Source: Stenotrophobium rhamnosiphilum (GTDB lineage: Bacteria; Pseudomonadota; Gammaproteobacteria; Nevskiales; Nevskiaceae). Taken from it: DNA of 64,000 bases. Positions 9,328-19,080 of the stretch are shown in pieces. The stretch lies in contig NZ_QANS01000001.1 in the NCBI RefSeq assembly GCF_003052265.1, positions 620,001-684,000 on the forward strand, read 5' to 3'. The notes beneath the pieces were generated by a model. The model had not been told where the DNA came from and made no database searches. It saw only the letters and a program-made list of their open reading frames with translations. The position numbers and the translations under genes were made by a program. Each line of letters opens with the position of its first letter. Within the stretch, counting starts at the first letter, position 1.

Positions 9328-9397
9328 GTTTATTGGGAAGAAGCAAACGTCGTTTGCGCGCTTAAGTAAGCTGATCTAAAAAATCAGCTCGGTTTGA

Positions 9398-10483
9398 TTA
9401 GGTGGTTTTTTCTTTGGCAACGTCGCGTTGAATGTCGACTATCGCCGTTAACAAGGCAGATTCAATTTCCATCGCAATCTGCTCGGGCATATATCGCTGC
9501 AAACCAACATAAGCGGCTTCTCGGATTTTGCCGATTTGATCGCGCTGCCTGTAAGTTTTTAAGAGCGCTTCGGCAAGCGATTCGGGATCATCGCTACGAA
9601 ACAGAACGCCGTTGACGCCATCAGTAATCATCTCTGCTAAGCCGCCAACCGCTGACGCGATTACCGGCACGCCATATGCAAACCCCTCCAAGGCAACCAG
9701 CCCAAAAGGTTCGTCGCGAGATGGAATGCATATCCAATCAACATCAGCATAGAAAGTGCTGGAGTCTGAGACCCAGCCAGCAAAGCTAACGTGTGCATCT
9801 AGCTTTAGTGAATGACAAAGCTTTTGGAGATCTGCTCTCAGAGGGCCATCGCCACCGATGATGGCTTCTGCTTGTAGTCCGCGATCGAGTGCGATACGGA
9901 AGCCGCGCAGAAATATATCAACCCCTTTTTTGCTGACTAAGCGGGATAGCGTGCCGATTCTTAAAATTCGGTCGGTCGTGGTTTGCTGGCGTTGCGGTAC
10001 GTTGGATGCGCACAAGGGCAAGCAATTGGGAATGACGTGCATGTTCGCTGGAGAGAATCCGCGCGCTGCAAATAACTTGCGTAAATGTTCGCAGAGCACA
10101 ATCAAATGTGTCGCCTTCATTAGCCGCGGGCTTTCGTTGTGCGTGACTGCGACTAATGGCACTTGTTGCGGGCGTAGTTGACTGAGTCGACTGGTGACCT
10201 TGGCACCGTGCGCAACGATAATATCTGGGCCGATCTGCTTGACTAGTCGGCGCAGTGCCCACGGAAATAGCATGCGATGCAAGCCGCTGGCAGGGCAAAT
10301 ATGCAAGATGATCGTGCCATTGCTCTGTGCCGCCAGCTTGTTCAATTCTTCAGCGTAGCCAGCGTGATCAAGGATGACGCAATGAACAATATGCCCGCGA
10401 CGCGCAAGCAATTCAGCGTGATCGAAGAAGACTCGTTCGAGTCCGCCACGGCCACGCGAAAACATGACTTGCATGATTTTCAA
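9398..10483 (-). CDS. Glycosyltransferase family 4
   Basis: A 361-residue GT-B-fold glycosyltransferase. The N-terminal donor-side signature is FSRGRGGLERVFFDHAELLARRGH. The C-terminal domain carries RIGTLSRLVSKKGVDIFLRGF, IIGGDGPL and the nucleotide-sugar-binding EPFGLVALEGFAYGVPVIAS with the EX7E glutamates. Such enzymes transfer a hexose from a nucleotide-sugar to lipopolysaccharide or another glycan in the cytoplasm; the acceptor cannot be told. The start is TTG at 10483 with GGGAG upstream; an ATG three codons in (10474) is possible. It stands alone: no other envelope-sugar gene is adjacent. Confidence 0.88.
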   Translation of the reverse strand: MKIMQVMFSRGRGGLERVFFDHAELLARRGHIVHCVILDHAGYAEELNKLAAQSNGTIILHICPASGLHRMLFPWALRRLVKQIGPDIIVAHGAKVTSRLSQLRPQQVPLVAVTHNESPRLMKATHLIVLCEHLRKLFAARGFSPANMHVIPNCLPLCASNVPQRQQTTTDRILRIGTLSRLVSKKGVDIFLRGFRIALDRGLQAEAIIGGDGPLRADLQKLCHSLKLDAHVSFAGWVSDSSTFYADVDWICIPSRDEPFGLVALEGFAYGVPVIASAVGGLAEMITDGVNGVLFRSDDPESLAEALLKTYRQRDQIGKIREAAYVGLQRYMPEQIAMEIESALLTAIVDIQRDVAKEKTT

Positions 10484-10581
10484 TGGTCCAACTCCCTCGT
10501 GAAAAGCACTCTCTAGCTACCTGATGCTTTGGCAATTTTTATCTGCTCTTATTCTAGAGGCTATTCGGGCCAGAGACGCAG

Positions 10582-10608
10582 AAAAAACGCACTAGCGCGC
10601 GAGTGCGT
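10582..10608 (-). terminator. Intrinsic terminator of the WS/DGAT gene
   Basis: On the minus strand ACGCACT - CGCGCGCT - AGTGCGT is followed directly by TTTTTTC, a classic stem with a T-run, 36 bp past the stop of the WS/DGAT gene. Confidence 0.85.
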
Positions 10609-10643
10609 GTGCAGGATGGCCCGCTGTACAGCTAGAGCAGTTT

Positions 10644-12053
10644 CTAGGCGCGCTTCTTCTTTGGCACTTCAATCACTTCTGGTGCCAGCGTCGTTTCAAG
10701 CTCCACAATCGCCTCTTCGATATAACCCAGCAGCTTCTGCACGCGCGGCAGGTTTTTGCGGCAGGCAATGATGCCGAAGTCGATGAAATCGTGACGGCTG
10801 ATCAACGTGATGTTGAGCGCAAAATCGTCGAGCACGAGTGAAGCGGGATAGATGCCATCTAGCTTGCAGCCCTGCCAATACAAGGGCCGACGCGGGCCCG
10901 GTACGTGCGAGATCACGGTGTTGGCAATGGTGTATTTGCGATCCAGCCCCGTCAGCCAAGCCAGAGCGCCCGGCGTGATCAGTGCGGCGCTGTAGGCCAA
11001 CACTTGTGACGGCGTCATCTGACGGAAGCGCTCTTTGGTGTAATCCATCGAGGCTTTAACCGCGCGCAGACGATCCGCTGGATCCACGACATCGGTGGCA
11101 AGACTGGCGAGTGCGAACGCAATTTCATTGCCGCTCTCGCTATCGTCATGACGCGTGGAGACCGGCACCAAGGCGATCAATGGACGATCAGGTAGCTCGT
11201 TGAGCTCCATCAGGTAACGACGCAGCGCCGAGCCGCACAGCGCGAGTACGACATCGTTAGCAGTGGCATTGAAAGCTTTAGCGATGGCTTTTACGCGTGG
11301 CGTGGAATACGACTGCGCGGCAAAGCGACGTGAGCCGCTGACTTTCTGGTTGAGAATGCAACGTGGTGCTTGCAGGCTGGTAATGGCCTCTGGATGTTTG
11401 TTGCGCGAGTCACTCAAAGTTTGGCGCAACTGTCGCACCACAGCGGGCACAGATTTGTAGCCGGAACCTGCAAGTCGTGTCAGCGCGCTAAACGTGCCTG
11501 CGCCGGGTGTAGGAATGGGCAGCGCAGCGTGCTGCGTTTTGCGTGTGCGCACACCCCAAGGGGCAGGCATCAGGAGTGAATCTTCGACGTCGATCGACAT
11601 CGATTTCATCATCAGTCGGATGCCGGCTATACCGTCCACCAATGAGTGATGAATCTTGAAATAGAGTGCGATGCGGCCGTCTTCTAGCCCTTCGATCAAA
11701 TAAGCGCGCCACAGTGGATAAGCGCGATCCAGATGCTGGCTATGCACGCGCGAGACCATCGCTAATAGCTCGCGGATGCGACCGGGCTTGGGCAAGGCTA
11801 AGTGCACAAAATGGTGGGCGATATCGAAGTCTTCGTCTTCTGACCAAAACTTGATGGCTCCGCCGCCGGTCAATCGACGGTTAAAGGGCGATGCGGCGGT
11901 GGTGCAGTGTCGCAGGCGTTCAGCGAGTTGGTTGGCAAAGTCAGGTGGTGCGCCCGGCGGCGGAGTGCACAGGATCAGCGCGCCCACATGTAGGGGCTGT
12001 TGCCGCTTTTCCATCAGCAAAAAAGCGGTATCAATGGGGGTGAGTCGCTTCAT
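10644..12053 (-). CDS. Wax ester synthase / diacylglycerol acyltransferase (WS/DGAT)
   Basis: A 469-residue protein of normal family length. It begins with the family signature RLTPIDTAFLLMEKRQQPLHVGAL and holds the catalytic HHSLVDG at 135-141 (general-base His136, Asp140). It also has the PLIALVPVSTR and NTVISHVPGPRRPLYWQG motifs of the C-terminal half. It joins acyl-CoA to long alcohols or diacylglycerol to make storage wax or triacylglycerol at the inner membrane. An acyl-CoA ligase and GMC alcohol-type oxidoreductase 10 kb away suggest the cell handles long-chain lipids. It is divergent from the LOG-family gene. Confidence 0.93.
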   Translation of the reverse strand: MKRLTPIDTAFLLMEKRQQPLHVGALILCTPPPGAPPDFANQLAERLRHCTTAASPFNRRLTGGGAIKFWSEDEDFDIAHHFVHLALPKPGRIRELLAMVSRVHSQHLDRAYPLWRAYLIEGLEDGRIALYFKIHHSLVDGIAGIRLMMKSMSIDVEDSLLMPAPWGVRTRKTQHAALPIPTPGAGTFSALTRLAGSGYKSVPAVVRQLRQTLSDSRNKHPEAITSLQAPRCILNQKVSGSRRFAAQSYSTPRVKAIAKAFNATANDVVLALCGSALRRYLMELNELPDRPLIALVPVSTRHDDSESGNEIAFALASLATDVVDPADRLRAVKASMDYTKERFRQMTPSQVLAYSAALITPGALAWLTGLDRKYTIANTVISHVPGPRRPLYWQGCKLDGIYPASLVLDDFALNITLISRHDFIDFGIIACRKNLPRVQKLLGYIEEAIVELETTLAPEVIEVPKKKRA

Positions 12054-12246
12054 GTCATTTCCTTCATGGTCAGCGTCTTCTTTTGTTAAGACTCCTAGTC
12101 CGACCCGCTATGTGCGGCTCGGTTCCGCTCTTTGTCACAGTATCGACCTCAAACATGACAAGAACTTGGCAGGTATTGTTGGTATAAGGAACGACCAAAA
12201 TGACATGCCAGCCCCGTCATTCCTGACCAAAGCAAGAAGCAGGCCA

Positions 12247-13065
12247 ATGAAAAAAAATAGTAAAACGCTTAAGGCTTACGACAACACGGAATTTCTGCAC
12301 AGCGACGGCGCCCGCATGCTGCGCATCCAGACCGAATACATGGAGCCGGACCAGCGCCTGCTGCGCAAAGGCATCAAGCACACAGTAATCTTCTTTGGCT
12401 CGGCGCGTATCCAGCCGGGCGACAAACCGGGTTATTACGCTGCTGCCGCAGGCTTAGCGGAGAAACTGGCAGCCTGGACCACGCAAGAGCATGCGCCGAC
12501 CGAGCGTTACCACATCTGCACCGGTGGTGGCCCCGGCATCATGCAGGCCGCCCACGAGGGCGCTGCACGTGTCGATATGAAGCTCAATGTCGGTTTGAAT
12601 ATTTCCTTGCCGTTTGAGCAGCACATCAATCCGAGCGTGCTGCCGGATCATGCTTTTGAGTTCCATTACTTCTTTATGCGCAAGTTCTGGTTTGTGAACT
12701 TGTCAGCGGCCGCGGTGATTTTCCCTGGCGGCTTTGGAACGTTTGATGAGTTGTTTGAGTTGCTGACGCTGACCCAGACCGGCAAATCTGCGCCGATGCC
12801 AATCGTGCTTTATGGCAAGGCGTTCTGGACCAAGGCGGTGAATTTCAAGGCGCTGGCGGATGCTGGCCTTATTTCGCGGGAAGATCTGAAGCTGTTCAAG
12901 ATCGTCGATAGCATCGACGAAGCTTTCAAGATTGTCAGCAAGGGTTTGGGCAGCTCACATTCTGAACGCGCGCGTTCCGGACAGAAAGATGCTTGGCCCA
13001 CAGTGAAAAAGGAAAAGGCGCTGCCGAAGAAATCGACAGCGTCTCGCGTCAAGAAGCGGGTTTAG
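12247..13065 (+). CDS. LOG-family protein (TIGR00730-like)
   Basis: A 272-residue Rossmann-fold protein with the diagnostic motifs GGGPGIMQAAHEGA (about residue 97) and PGGFGTFDE (about 160). LOG proteins release cytokinin-type bases from riboside 5'-monophosphates; in most bacteria the true substrate is an AMP-like nucleotide or is unknown. The frame is open far upstream, over the WS/DGAT promoter region, but ATG at 12247 behind AAGCAGG gives the usual MKKxxKTLKAY start; ATG 12205 is a weaker alternative. The C-terminus carries a Lys-rich tail. Its last bases overlap the end of a convergent small gene by 4 bp. Confidence 0.9.
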   Translation: MKKNSKTLKAYDNTEFLHSDGARMLRIQTEYMEPDQRLLRKGIKHTVIFFGSARIQPGDKPGYYAAAAGLAEKLAAWTTQEHAPTERYHICTGGGPGIMQAAHEGAARVDMKLNVGLNISLPFEQHINPSVLPDHAFEFHYFFMRKFWFVNLSAAAVIFPGGFGTFDELFELLTLTQTGKSAPMPIVLYGKAFWTKAVNFKALADAGLISREDLKLFKIVDSIDEAFKIVSKGLGSSHSERARSGQKDAWPTVKKEKALPKKSTASRVKKRV

Positions 13066-13307
13066 CTGCGTCGCCCTGCGCGGCCGATGAGATCGTCGAG
13101 GAGATCGAGATCGTCGTCGACGTTGCGACGCAAATCTCGCTCTTCTTTGAGCTTCTCAACGTCGCGCCAGTCGCGAAGCTTGGCCTGAGGAACGACTGGT
13201 TCAACGATCACGACTTCTTCTTCGAGACCATCGAGGTCGTCAGAGAATTCATCGACGTTGGTTTTCGCCGGTTCTGGTTTCAGCTGTACTTTCGGTTTTC
13301 TCGCCAT
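13062..13307 (-). CDS. Small acidic protein, function unknown
   Basis: An 81-residue protein whose ATG at 13307 follows TAGGAA at good spacing. It has a basic N-terminus (MARKPKVQLKPEP), an acidic middle (DEFSDDLDGLEEEVV), then LRDWRDVEKLKEERDLRRNVDDDLDLLDDLI. The last part resembles small gammaproteobacterial proteins with a W/R-D-x-E-x-x-x-E-x-R-x-L-R helix (PA3496-like), but I cannot confirm this. No signal peptide or membrane helix is present. It converges on the LOG-family gene with a 4-bp stop-to-stop overlap. Confidence 0.6.
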   Translation of the reverse strand: MARKPKVQLKPEPAKTNVDEFSDDLDGLEEEVVIVEPVVPQAKLRDWRDVEKLKEERDLRRNVDDDLDLLDDLIGRAGRRS

Positions 13308-13421
13308 TGCATTCCTACAACGAAGAAGATTCAAAACGCTTTTTTGCTATTTAGCAGGCTTTTAGAACCCTGTGAAGTGGGCGACGAAAATTCCTTGTGT
13401 AAGCTTCGTTTGAGCGGGTGT

Positions 13422-16400
13422 TTAAGCGTGAGTCCTGCGCAAACGCGCGGCCTTGCGTTCTGCGCGGTGTTCGCGCCACATCAGCAAGGCTGGCGTCAGA
13501 ATTAGTGTAATCGGCGTGGCGAAGGCGAGGCCGCCTGCAACAGCCGAAGCGAGCGGTATCCACCACATTGCCGACGGCGCGTTGTGCGTGACCAAGCGAT
13601 GGATGATGTCGATGTTTAGCGCAAACGCCATCGGCAGCAAGCCCAGAATCGCCGTGCCTGCCGTCAGCAGCACCGGACGCAGACGCATCACGCCCGTACG
13701 CAAGATCGCTTCACGTGGCGGCAGGCCATTGCCGTCTGCGCGCAGATGGTTGTAGGTGTCGATCAGGATGATGTTGTTGTTGACGATAATGCCCGCCAGC
13801 GAAATCACACCCAAGCCGCTCATGACGATGCCAAACGGCTCGCGCAGCAGCATCAGGCCCAGCATCACCGCAGCCGTTGAGAACAGGGCTGCCGAGAGAA
13901 TCAGCACGGTCTGATAGAAGCTGTTGAACTGCGTGACGAGGATGGCAATCATCAGGATGATTGCGAGCGTAAATGCATTGCCGAGAAACGCGGCCGCTTC
14001 AGCTTGTTCTTCCTGTTCGCCTTGAAAGCGTATGCGCACTGTGCCGTCGTTGAATCCGGCGTAAGGGTGCTTTACAAAATACTGTGTCAGCGCTTTGACT
14101 TGGCTGTCTGCCAGAACGTTGGACGCAACGTTAGCTTCAACTTTCATCACACGCCGTCCATCGACGCGACGAATCGCGTTAACCAGCGGTGCAGCGCTAC
14201 GTTCGACAAAGTTAGAAGCAGGGATCAGCCCACTTGCGGTCTGGATACGTAGATTCGAGAGCTGCTGCAGATTGCGATAAGGCTCGGTGTAACGAGCACG
14301 AATATCGATTTCATCGTCCGCATCTTCAGGGCGATATTTGCCGAGCAGTACGCCATTGGTGACCAGCTGCACGGTGTTGCCGACCAGCATCACGTCAGCG
14401 CCGTACTTCGCGGCTTCAGCGCGATCAACCACCAAATGCCACTCAATGCCTGCGAGTGGGCGCGTGTCTTCGATATCGGTAAAGCCGCCAATCTTTTCCA
14501 TCGCGGAGCGAATGGCGAGCGTGGCATTGCCGAGACGTTCGTTGGATTCGTTCAGTGACTCCGGCACAGGCGAGGACAATTCGATCTGAATCGGTTTGCC
14601 TTGGCTCGGGCCATTTTGTTCTTGAATAACTTCAATCACGACGCCTGGCATGCCTGCGGTGCGTTGACGTACTTCTTCAACGATTTTGTTGGCCCTGCGT
14701 CGATCTTTCCAATCTTTGAGTTCCAGCTGAATCACGCCGATGTTGTCCGCAGCAGCTTCGTGACCACCGCCGCCACCGGTGCGTGCATAGACGCTTTTGA
14801 ATTCAGTCATCGGCAGCAGACGTTTTTCTGTCTCGCGCATCACTGTATCTTTTTCGTAGATCGAGAGATCGCCGCGTGCATGCACGTTGACCATGATGCT
14901 GTTCGGTTCGCTGGCCGGGAAGTACTCCACGCCAGAGCCCAAGAAGCTATACGAAGAGAAAATAACGATCAGCATCGCAATCGCGATCCAGAAAGTTTTG
15001 ACGGGACGATCCACTGCCCAGGTCAGTGCGCGCAGGTAAGAACCCGTGCCGCCGCTGAGCTCACTCAGATCGCCGGTCTCGGCGATCGCGATGTGTTTCT
15101 GTTCTGCTTCCGAATGTGAATCCTTGCGGCCCCAGCGCGCGCCGAGTGCCGGGATAAAGATCAGCGCCATCACCAGCGAGGCGGTCAATGTCGCCAATAA
15201 GGTGATAGGCAAGTAGCGCATGAAACCGCCGAGCATTCCCGGCCAGAACAGCAGCGGGAAGAAAGCGGCGAGGCGCGTAGCCGTCGATGAAATGATTGGC
15301 CATGCCATGCGTTTGGTGGCGTCGCGATAAGCGGCCTCAGGCGAAAAGCCTTCGCACATTCTTCGATCGGCATATTCCGAGACGACGATGGCGTCATCCA
15401 CGAGCATGCCCACTGCCATGATCAAGCTGAAGAGCACGATGATGTTGACGGTAAGACCCATGCCAGCCAGCACGAGGATGCCGATCAGGAATGAGCCCGG
15501 CACTGCAATCGCGACGAGGGACGCGGTGCGCCAGCCGAGATAACCGATGAGTACGCAGACGACGAGAATGACGGCAGTGAGTACGCCGTTCTGCAGATCG
15601 TTCAGGCCTTCTTTGATTTCCGCGGACGCGTCTTGCGAGTAATCAACCTTGATCGTTTCGGGCCAGAGCTTTTGATGTTGAGCGACCGAATCACGAACGC
15701 GCTGAATCGTTTCAATGACGTTTTCGCCGATACGCTTTTTCACTTCCAGCGTGATGGCAGTTTCGCCATTGCGACGTGCAAAGCCTTGAGGATCTTTGAA
15801 TGCGCGAGTAATCGTGGCGATGTCAGAGAATTTAACAACGCGATCGCCAGAAACTTTCACCGGCAGATTCTGTACGTCTTCAACACTTTCAAGTACGCCC
15901 GGCAATTTCACTGCGAACTGGCCGTTGCTGGTTTGTAGCGTGCCTGCAGCAATCAGACGATTGTTGCGTGAAAACAGACTGAACAGTTCATTCTGTGAAA
16001 TGCCATAACTGTCCATCTTCAATGGATCAATCGAAATCTCGACCATCTCTTCACGATTGCCGCCGATGTCGACTTCCAGAACACCTTTGACGCTGGCGAG
16101 ATCGTCTTTGAGATTGCGTGCGACTTGCAGCAGCGTGCGCTCTGGTACAGGACCAGACAAGGTCACAACCAGAACAGGAAACAGCGCAATGTTTACTTCG
16201 TTGACGATGGGTTCTTCACTGTCGGCAGGCAGTTTTGATTTCACTTCATCGACTTTGCGGCGAACATCACGCATGGCTTTTTCTGGATTGAAGCCTGCTT
16301 CAAATTCCAAAGTGGCAGAGCCAAAACCTTGCGCCGCTTTGCCCGTCATTTTTTTCACGCCTTCAATGGAGCGCAATGCTTGCTCCAGTGGACGTGTCAG

Positions 16401-16589
16401 TAAGCGTTCAGCATCTTCTGGTGAGATGCCTTCGTGCATCACGGCGGTGTAGATGTAAGGAATCGGAACGTCAGGGCTCGATTCTTTAGGGATGTAGGCG
16501 TACGTAATCGCGCCAGCAACAAAAATAATTGCCAGCAACAGCAAAACTATGCGGCCGCGGTCTAGAGCGGCATCAAGAAGGGCTTTCAT
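13422..16589 (-). CDS. RND efflux transporter permease
   Basis: A 1055-residue inner-membrane proton-driven pump of the AcrB/HAE type. TM1 (residues 14-33) is followed by the usual SSPDVPIPYIYTAVMHEGISPEDAERLLTRPLE porter sequence. The central helices include FSLIMAVGMLVDDAIVVSEYADRR with the proton-relay Asp pair, and a second porter domain precedes the last helices with GLGVISLAGIIVNNNIILIDTYN. It forms a trimer and expels substrates through an adaptor and an outer-membrane channel. The adaptor gene lies 24 bp upstream on the same strand; no outer-membrane factor gene is present, so a TolC-type partner from elsewhere is needed. The substrate is unknown. Confidence 0.95.
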   Translation of the reverse strand: MKALLDAALDRGRIVLLLLAIIFVAGAITYAYIPKESSPDVPIPYIYTAVMHEGISPEDAERLLTRPLEQALRSIEGVKKMTGKAAQGFGSATLEFEAGFNPEKAMRDVRRKVDEVKSKLPADSEEPIVNEVNIALFPVLVVTLSGPVPERTLLQVARNLKDDLASVKGVLEVDIGGNREEMVEISIDPLKMDSYGISQNELFSLFSRNNRLIAAGTLQTSNGQFAVKLPGVLESVEDVQNLPVKVSGDRVVKFSDIATITRAFKDPQGFARRNGETAITLEVKKRIGENVIETIQRVRDSVAQHQKLWPETIKVDYSQDASAEIKEGLNDLQNGVLTAVILVVCVLIGYLGWRTASLVAIAVPGSFLIGILVLAGMGLTVNIIVLFSLIMAVGMLVDDAIVVSEYADRRMCEGFSPEAAYRDATKRMAWPIISSTATRLAAFFPLLFWPGMLGGFMRYLPITLLATLTASLVMALIFIPALGARWGRKDSHSEAEQKHIAIAETGDLSELSGGTGSYLRALTWAVDRPVKTFWIAIAMLIVIFSSYSFLGSGVEYFPASEPNSIMVNVHARGDLSIYEKDTVMRETEKRLLPMTEFKSVYARTGGGGGHEAAADNIGVIQLELKDWKDRRRANKIVEEVRQRTAGMPGVVIEVIQEQNGPSQGKPIQIELSSPVPESLNESNERLGNATLAIRSAMEKIGGFTDIEDTRPLAGIEWHLVVDRAEAAKYGADVMLVGNTVQLVTNGVLLGKYRPEDADDEIDIRARYTEPYRNLQQLSNLRIQTASGLIPASNFVERSAAPLVNAIRRVDGRRVMKVEANVASNVLADSQVKALTQYFVKHPYAGFNDGTVRIRFQGEQEEQAEAAAFLGNAFTLAIILMIAILVTQFNSFYQTVLILSAALFSTAAVMLGLMLLREPFGIVMSGLGVISLAGIIVNNNIILIDTYNHLRADGNGLPPREAILRTGVMRLRPVLLTAGTAILGLLPMAFALNIDIIHRLVTHNAPSAMWWIPLASAVAGGLAFATPITLILTPALLMWREHRAERKAARLRRTHA

Positions 16590-16613
16590 AAGTGCGAGCG
16601 GCTCTGGCGCAAC

Positions 16614-17717
16614 TTACTTGGCAGCAGCAGCGGGCGCTGCTTCAGCTTCTACATCGACACTCTCGCCAGCGGCAACAAAACCTTGGCCACGAGTAATGAG
16701 TGAAATGGTTGAGGGCACGCCGGTAATCCAAACTGCATCGCCATTCGATCGAACGATGTCCGCTTTGGTGAATACAACCTTGCCGTCAACGACATGCTTA
16801 ACGCCGATAGCGCCGTTATCGGACAAAGTCAGCAGCGATGAAGGAATTTTCTGTGCGGCAATGTTTTGCACAGACAGGCGAATACGTGCCGACAGGCCAG
16901 CCGGGATTTCACCGCGTGGATTGTCTACAGCGATATCGACCGTGAAGGTGCGAGTCTTGTCATCTGCGAGTGAAGAAACAAATTTAACGCGGCCCTTGAG
17001 CTGGCGGCCGAGAATTTCTGCTTCTGCAGAATCGCCAACCTTGATGTAGCGGATATCGTTTTCGCCAACGCCACCAGAAACAATCAATGGATCAATCTTG
17101 ATCAGCTTGCCAACCGGCTCGCCAATTTTTACGTAGCTGCCGACTTCAATGTTCTGCTGTTCGAGCACGCCAGATACTGGCGCGAGGATGCTGAGGTTTT
17201 TCAGATGCAGATCAATTTCTTTAATGTCGGTGCGTGCCACTTCCAGCGCAGCTTGGCGTGAGGCTACTTCAGATTCGGTGACGTAGCCGGTTTCGCGCAG
17301 ACGTCGTGCGCCTTCAAATTCAAGTTCGCGCTGTTTGAATATTGCGACAGCACGGGTTTTACGTTGTTCGGAATCGCGTGGATCAACGCGCGCAAGCAAT
17401 GCGCCCTGGTTAACGCGTGCGCCTTTGCGTGCGCCGATGGCGGTGACTTGACCTTCGATCTGCGATGCGATGACAACAATCTGATCTGGCGTGGTGTCGC
17501 CGTTTAAGGTGACTTCGCGTTGAACGGTTTCTGCGTTCTGCGAGCGAACTGAAACCTTGAAGCGTTTCAGCGCTTTTTCAGCAACAGGTTTGTTTTGATC
17601 TTCGGATTTATGTGAGCTACCAAAAATGAGACCCGAGATCATCCAGATCACAAGAACGCCGATGATTGCCGCAGCGATGCTCCAGGTACGTGCTGCGCCC
17701 GTTTGTCTTTTTTTCAT
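16614..17717 (-). CDS. RND periplasmic adaptor (membrane fusion protein)
   Basis: A 367-residue adaptor with an N-terminal membrane anchor (about 12-32, WSIAAAIIGVLVIWMISGLIFG). It also has the lipoyl-like half-motif GQVTAIGARKGARVNQGALLARVDPRD, a short alpha-hairpin, the second half-motif LAPVSGVLEQQNIEVGSYVKIGEPVGKL, and beta-barrel and membrane-proximal domains. The ATG at 17717 is chosen over an upstream TTG at 17726. It bridges the adjacent RND pump to an outer-membrane channel and forms a two-gene operon with it. No local regulator gene is next to the pair. Confidence 0.93.
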   Translation of the reverse strand: MKKRQTGAARTWSIAAAIIGVLVIWMISGLIFGSSHKSEDQNKPVAEKALKRFKVSVRSQNAETVQREVTLNGDTTPDQIVVIASQIEGQVTAIGARKGARVNQGALLARVDPRDSEQRKTRAVAIFKQRELEFEGARRLRETGYVTESEVASRQAALEVARTDIKEIDLHLKNLSILAPVSGVLEQQNIEVGSYVKIGEPVGKLIKIDPLIVSGGVGENDIRYIKVGDSAEAEILGRQLKGRVKFVSSLADDKTRTFTVDIAVDNPRGEIPAGLSARIRLSVQNIAAQKIPSSLLTLSDNGAIGVKHVVDGKVVFTKADIVRSNGDAVWITGVPSTISLITRGQGFVAAGESVDVEAEAAPAAAAK

Positions 17718-18005
17718 GGTTTCCAACTAAGGTGCGGCGCTTGGCCGTTCCAAATGGTCAATTTCATATGCTGAAACCGACGGTGATTGACTGAATAATG
17801 ATGCTGTAAATGCTAACACGCGTAATCGTCCATCCGCGTGATAGCTCAATGCTTTAGGGGACTTTACATATGCGTCGATCGGTCGGTTTGGCATGAGCTG
17901 ACAGGGTTGTGGGATAAATTCTTGCCAAAGCGGCAGACAGCATCATTTTTTACGTTAAGCACTACAATTTCGGTCAGTGATCAAACAAATGATTGGAGAT
18001 TTCAG

Positions 18006-18272
18006 ATGGACCTAGCTCAACAGGCTGCTCAACAGACGGATATCGAAGCCGCAGCATTCAGACGCCTGCTTGCCCACCTTGATGCTCATAAAGAGGTTCA
18101 AAACATTGACCTGATGAACCTCGCCGGGTTTTGCCGCAACTGTCTGGCCAAGTGGTACGCAGAAGCCGCAAAAGAGCGCGGCCTTGAGGTGAGTTACGAT
18201 GCTGCACGCGAGCGTGTTTACGGCATGCCATACGCGGAATGGAAGTCGCAGTATCAAACAGAAGCTAAATAA
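18006..18272 (+). CDS. DUF1244 family protein
   Basis: An 88-residue cytoplasmic protein that matches the DUF1244 family along its whole length: FRRLLAHLDAHKEVQNIDLMNLAGFCRNCLAKWY, then the YGMPYAEWKSQYQ end. The conserved CRNC pair could bind metal or form a disulfide. The family is widespread in proteobacteria and its function is unknown. The open frame runs 56 codons further upstream, but ATG 18006 behind GGAG gives the family length. It precedes modB by 100 bp, but a ModE box lies between, so the two are likely separate transcription units. Confidence 0.9.
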   Translation: MDLAQQAAQQTDIEAAAFRRLLAHLDAHKEVQNIDLMNLAGFCRNCLAKWYAEAAKERGLEVSYDAARERVYGMPYAEWKSQYQTEAK

Positions 18273-18331
18273 GCGGCCCCTGCGTTTTGGGAGGGGGTTG
18301 GTTCTGGTGTGACTTATTCAGCCCAGACTTA

Positions 18332-18355
18332 CGCTATATACTTCTATACATATCG
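18332..18355 (+). promoter_or_regulatory. ModE-binding site and promoter of modBC
   Basis: CGCTATATA - CTTCTA - TACATATCG matches the ModE box (CGNTATATA-N6-TATATAACG) perfectly in the left half and at 7 of 9 positions in the right. A -10 TATACT (18337-18342) lies inside it. The modB start is 17 bp past the box, so bound molybdate-ModE would block the promoter, as in other bacteria. Confidence 0.8.
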
Positions 18356-18372
18356 AAGCGGATGTTGATTCG

Positions 18373-19080
18373 TTGCTGACCCCCGAAGAAATTCAAGCCT
18401 TATACCTCTCTGCCAAGGTTGCACTGTGGGCGACTGCACTGTGCCTGCCGGCCGGTATCGCATTGAGCTGGGTAATGGCGCGTTATGAGTTTCGCGGCAA
18501 GTTGTTACTCGATGTATTGATCCAACTGCCGATGGTGTTGCCGCCGGTTGTGCCGGGATATTTATTGCTGTTGTTGCTGGGAACGCAGGGGCCTGTTGGC
18601 GCTTGGTTGTTGGCGCAATTTGGCATCGTGATTGCCTTTACTTGGAAGGGCGCAGTTCTGGCTTCTGCGGTGATGGCGTTTCCCTTGATGGTGCAGCCGG
18701 TAAGACTCGCGTTCCGCATGATTGATCCGCGCCTTGAACAGGCCGCGACCACGCTGGGCGCAACACCTTGGCGTGCCTTCTTCACCATCACAATTCCACT
18801 CGCATTGCCGGGCATTATTGCGGGCAGCGTGTTGTGCTTCTCACGCAGCCTCGGCGAATTCGGCGCGACGATGGCGTTCGTTGGAAACATTCCTGGCGAA
18901 ACGCGAACCTTGCCGCTCGCCATCTATAGCTACACCCACGTGCCGGGCGGCGAATCGCCAGCTATGCGTTTGGTCTATCTCTCGGTTGCTTTGGCGATGG
19001 TGGCTTTATTCGCCAGCCACATCATTAGTCGACGCGCTGAACGCCAGTTGGGTTACGCGAGCGACCGGAGCTTGCGTTGA
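18373..19080 (+). CDS. modB: Molybdate ABC transporter permease ModB
   Basis: A 235-residue inner-membrane permease with five or six helices and the binding-protein-dependent transport signature EQAATTLGATPWRAFFTITIPLALPG, which docks on the ATPase. The LxPEExxALxLSxKVA start and the SRSLGEFGATMAFVGNIPGETRTLPLAIY stretch are typical of ModB. Translation starts at TTG 18373. A ModE box sits directly upstream and modC overlaps downstream. Unusually, no modA gene for the periplasmic molybdate-binding protein precedes it; modA must be elsewhere or another binding protein serves. Confidence 0.93.
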   Translation: MLTPEEIQALYLSAKVALWATALCLPAGIALSWVMARYEFRGKLLLDVLIQLPMVLPPVVPGYLLLLLLGTQGPVGAWLLAQFGIVIAFTWKGAVLASAVMAFPLMVQPVRLAFRMIDPRLEQAATTLGATPWRAFFTITIPLALPGIIAGSVLCFSRSLGEFGATMAFVGNIPGETRTLPLAIYSYTHVPGGESPAMRLVYLSVALAMVALFASHIISRRAERQLGYASDRSLR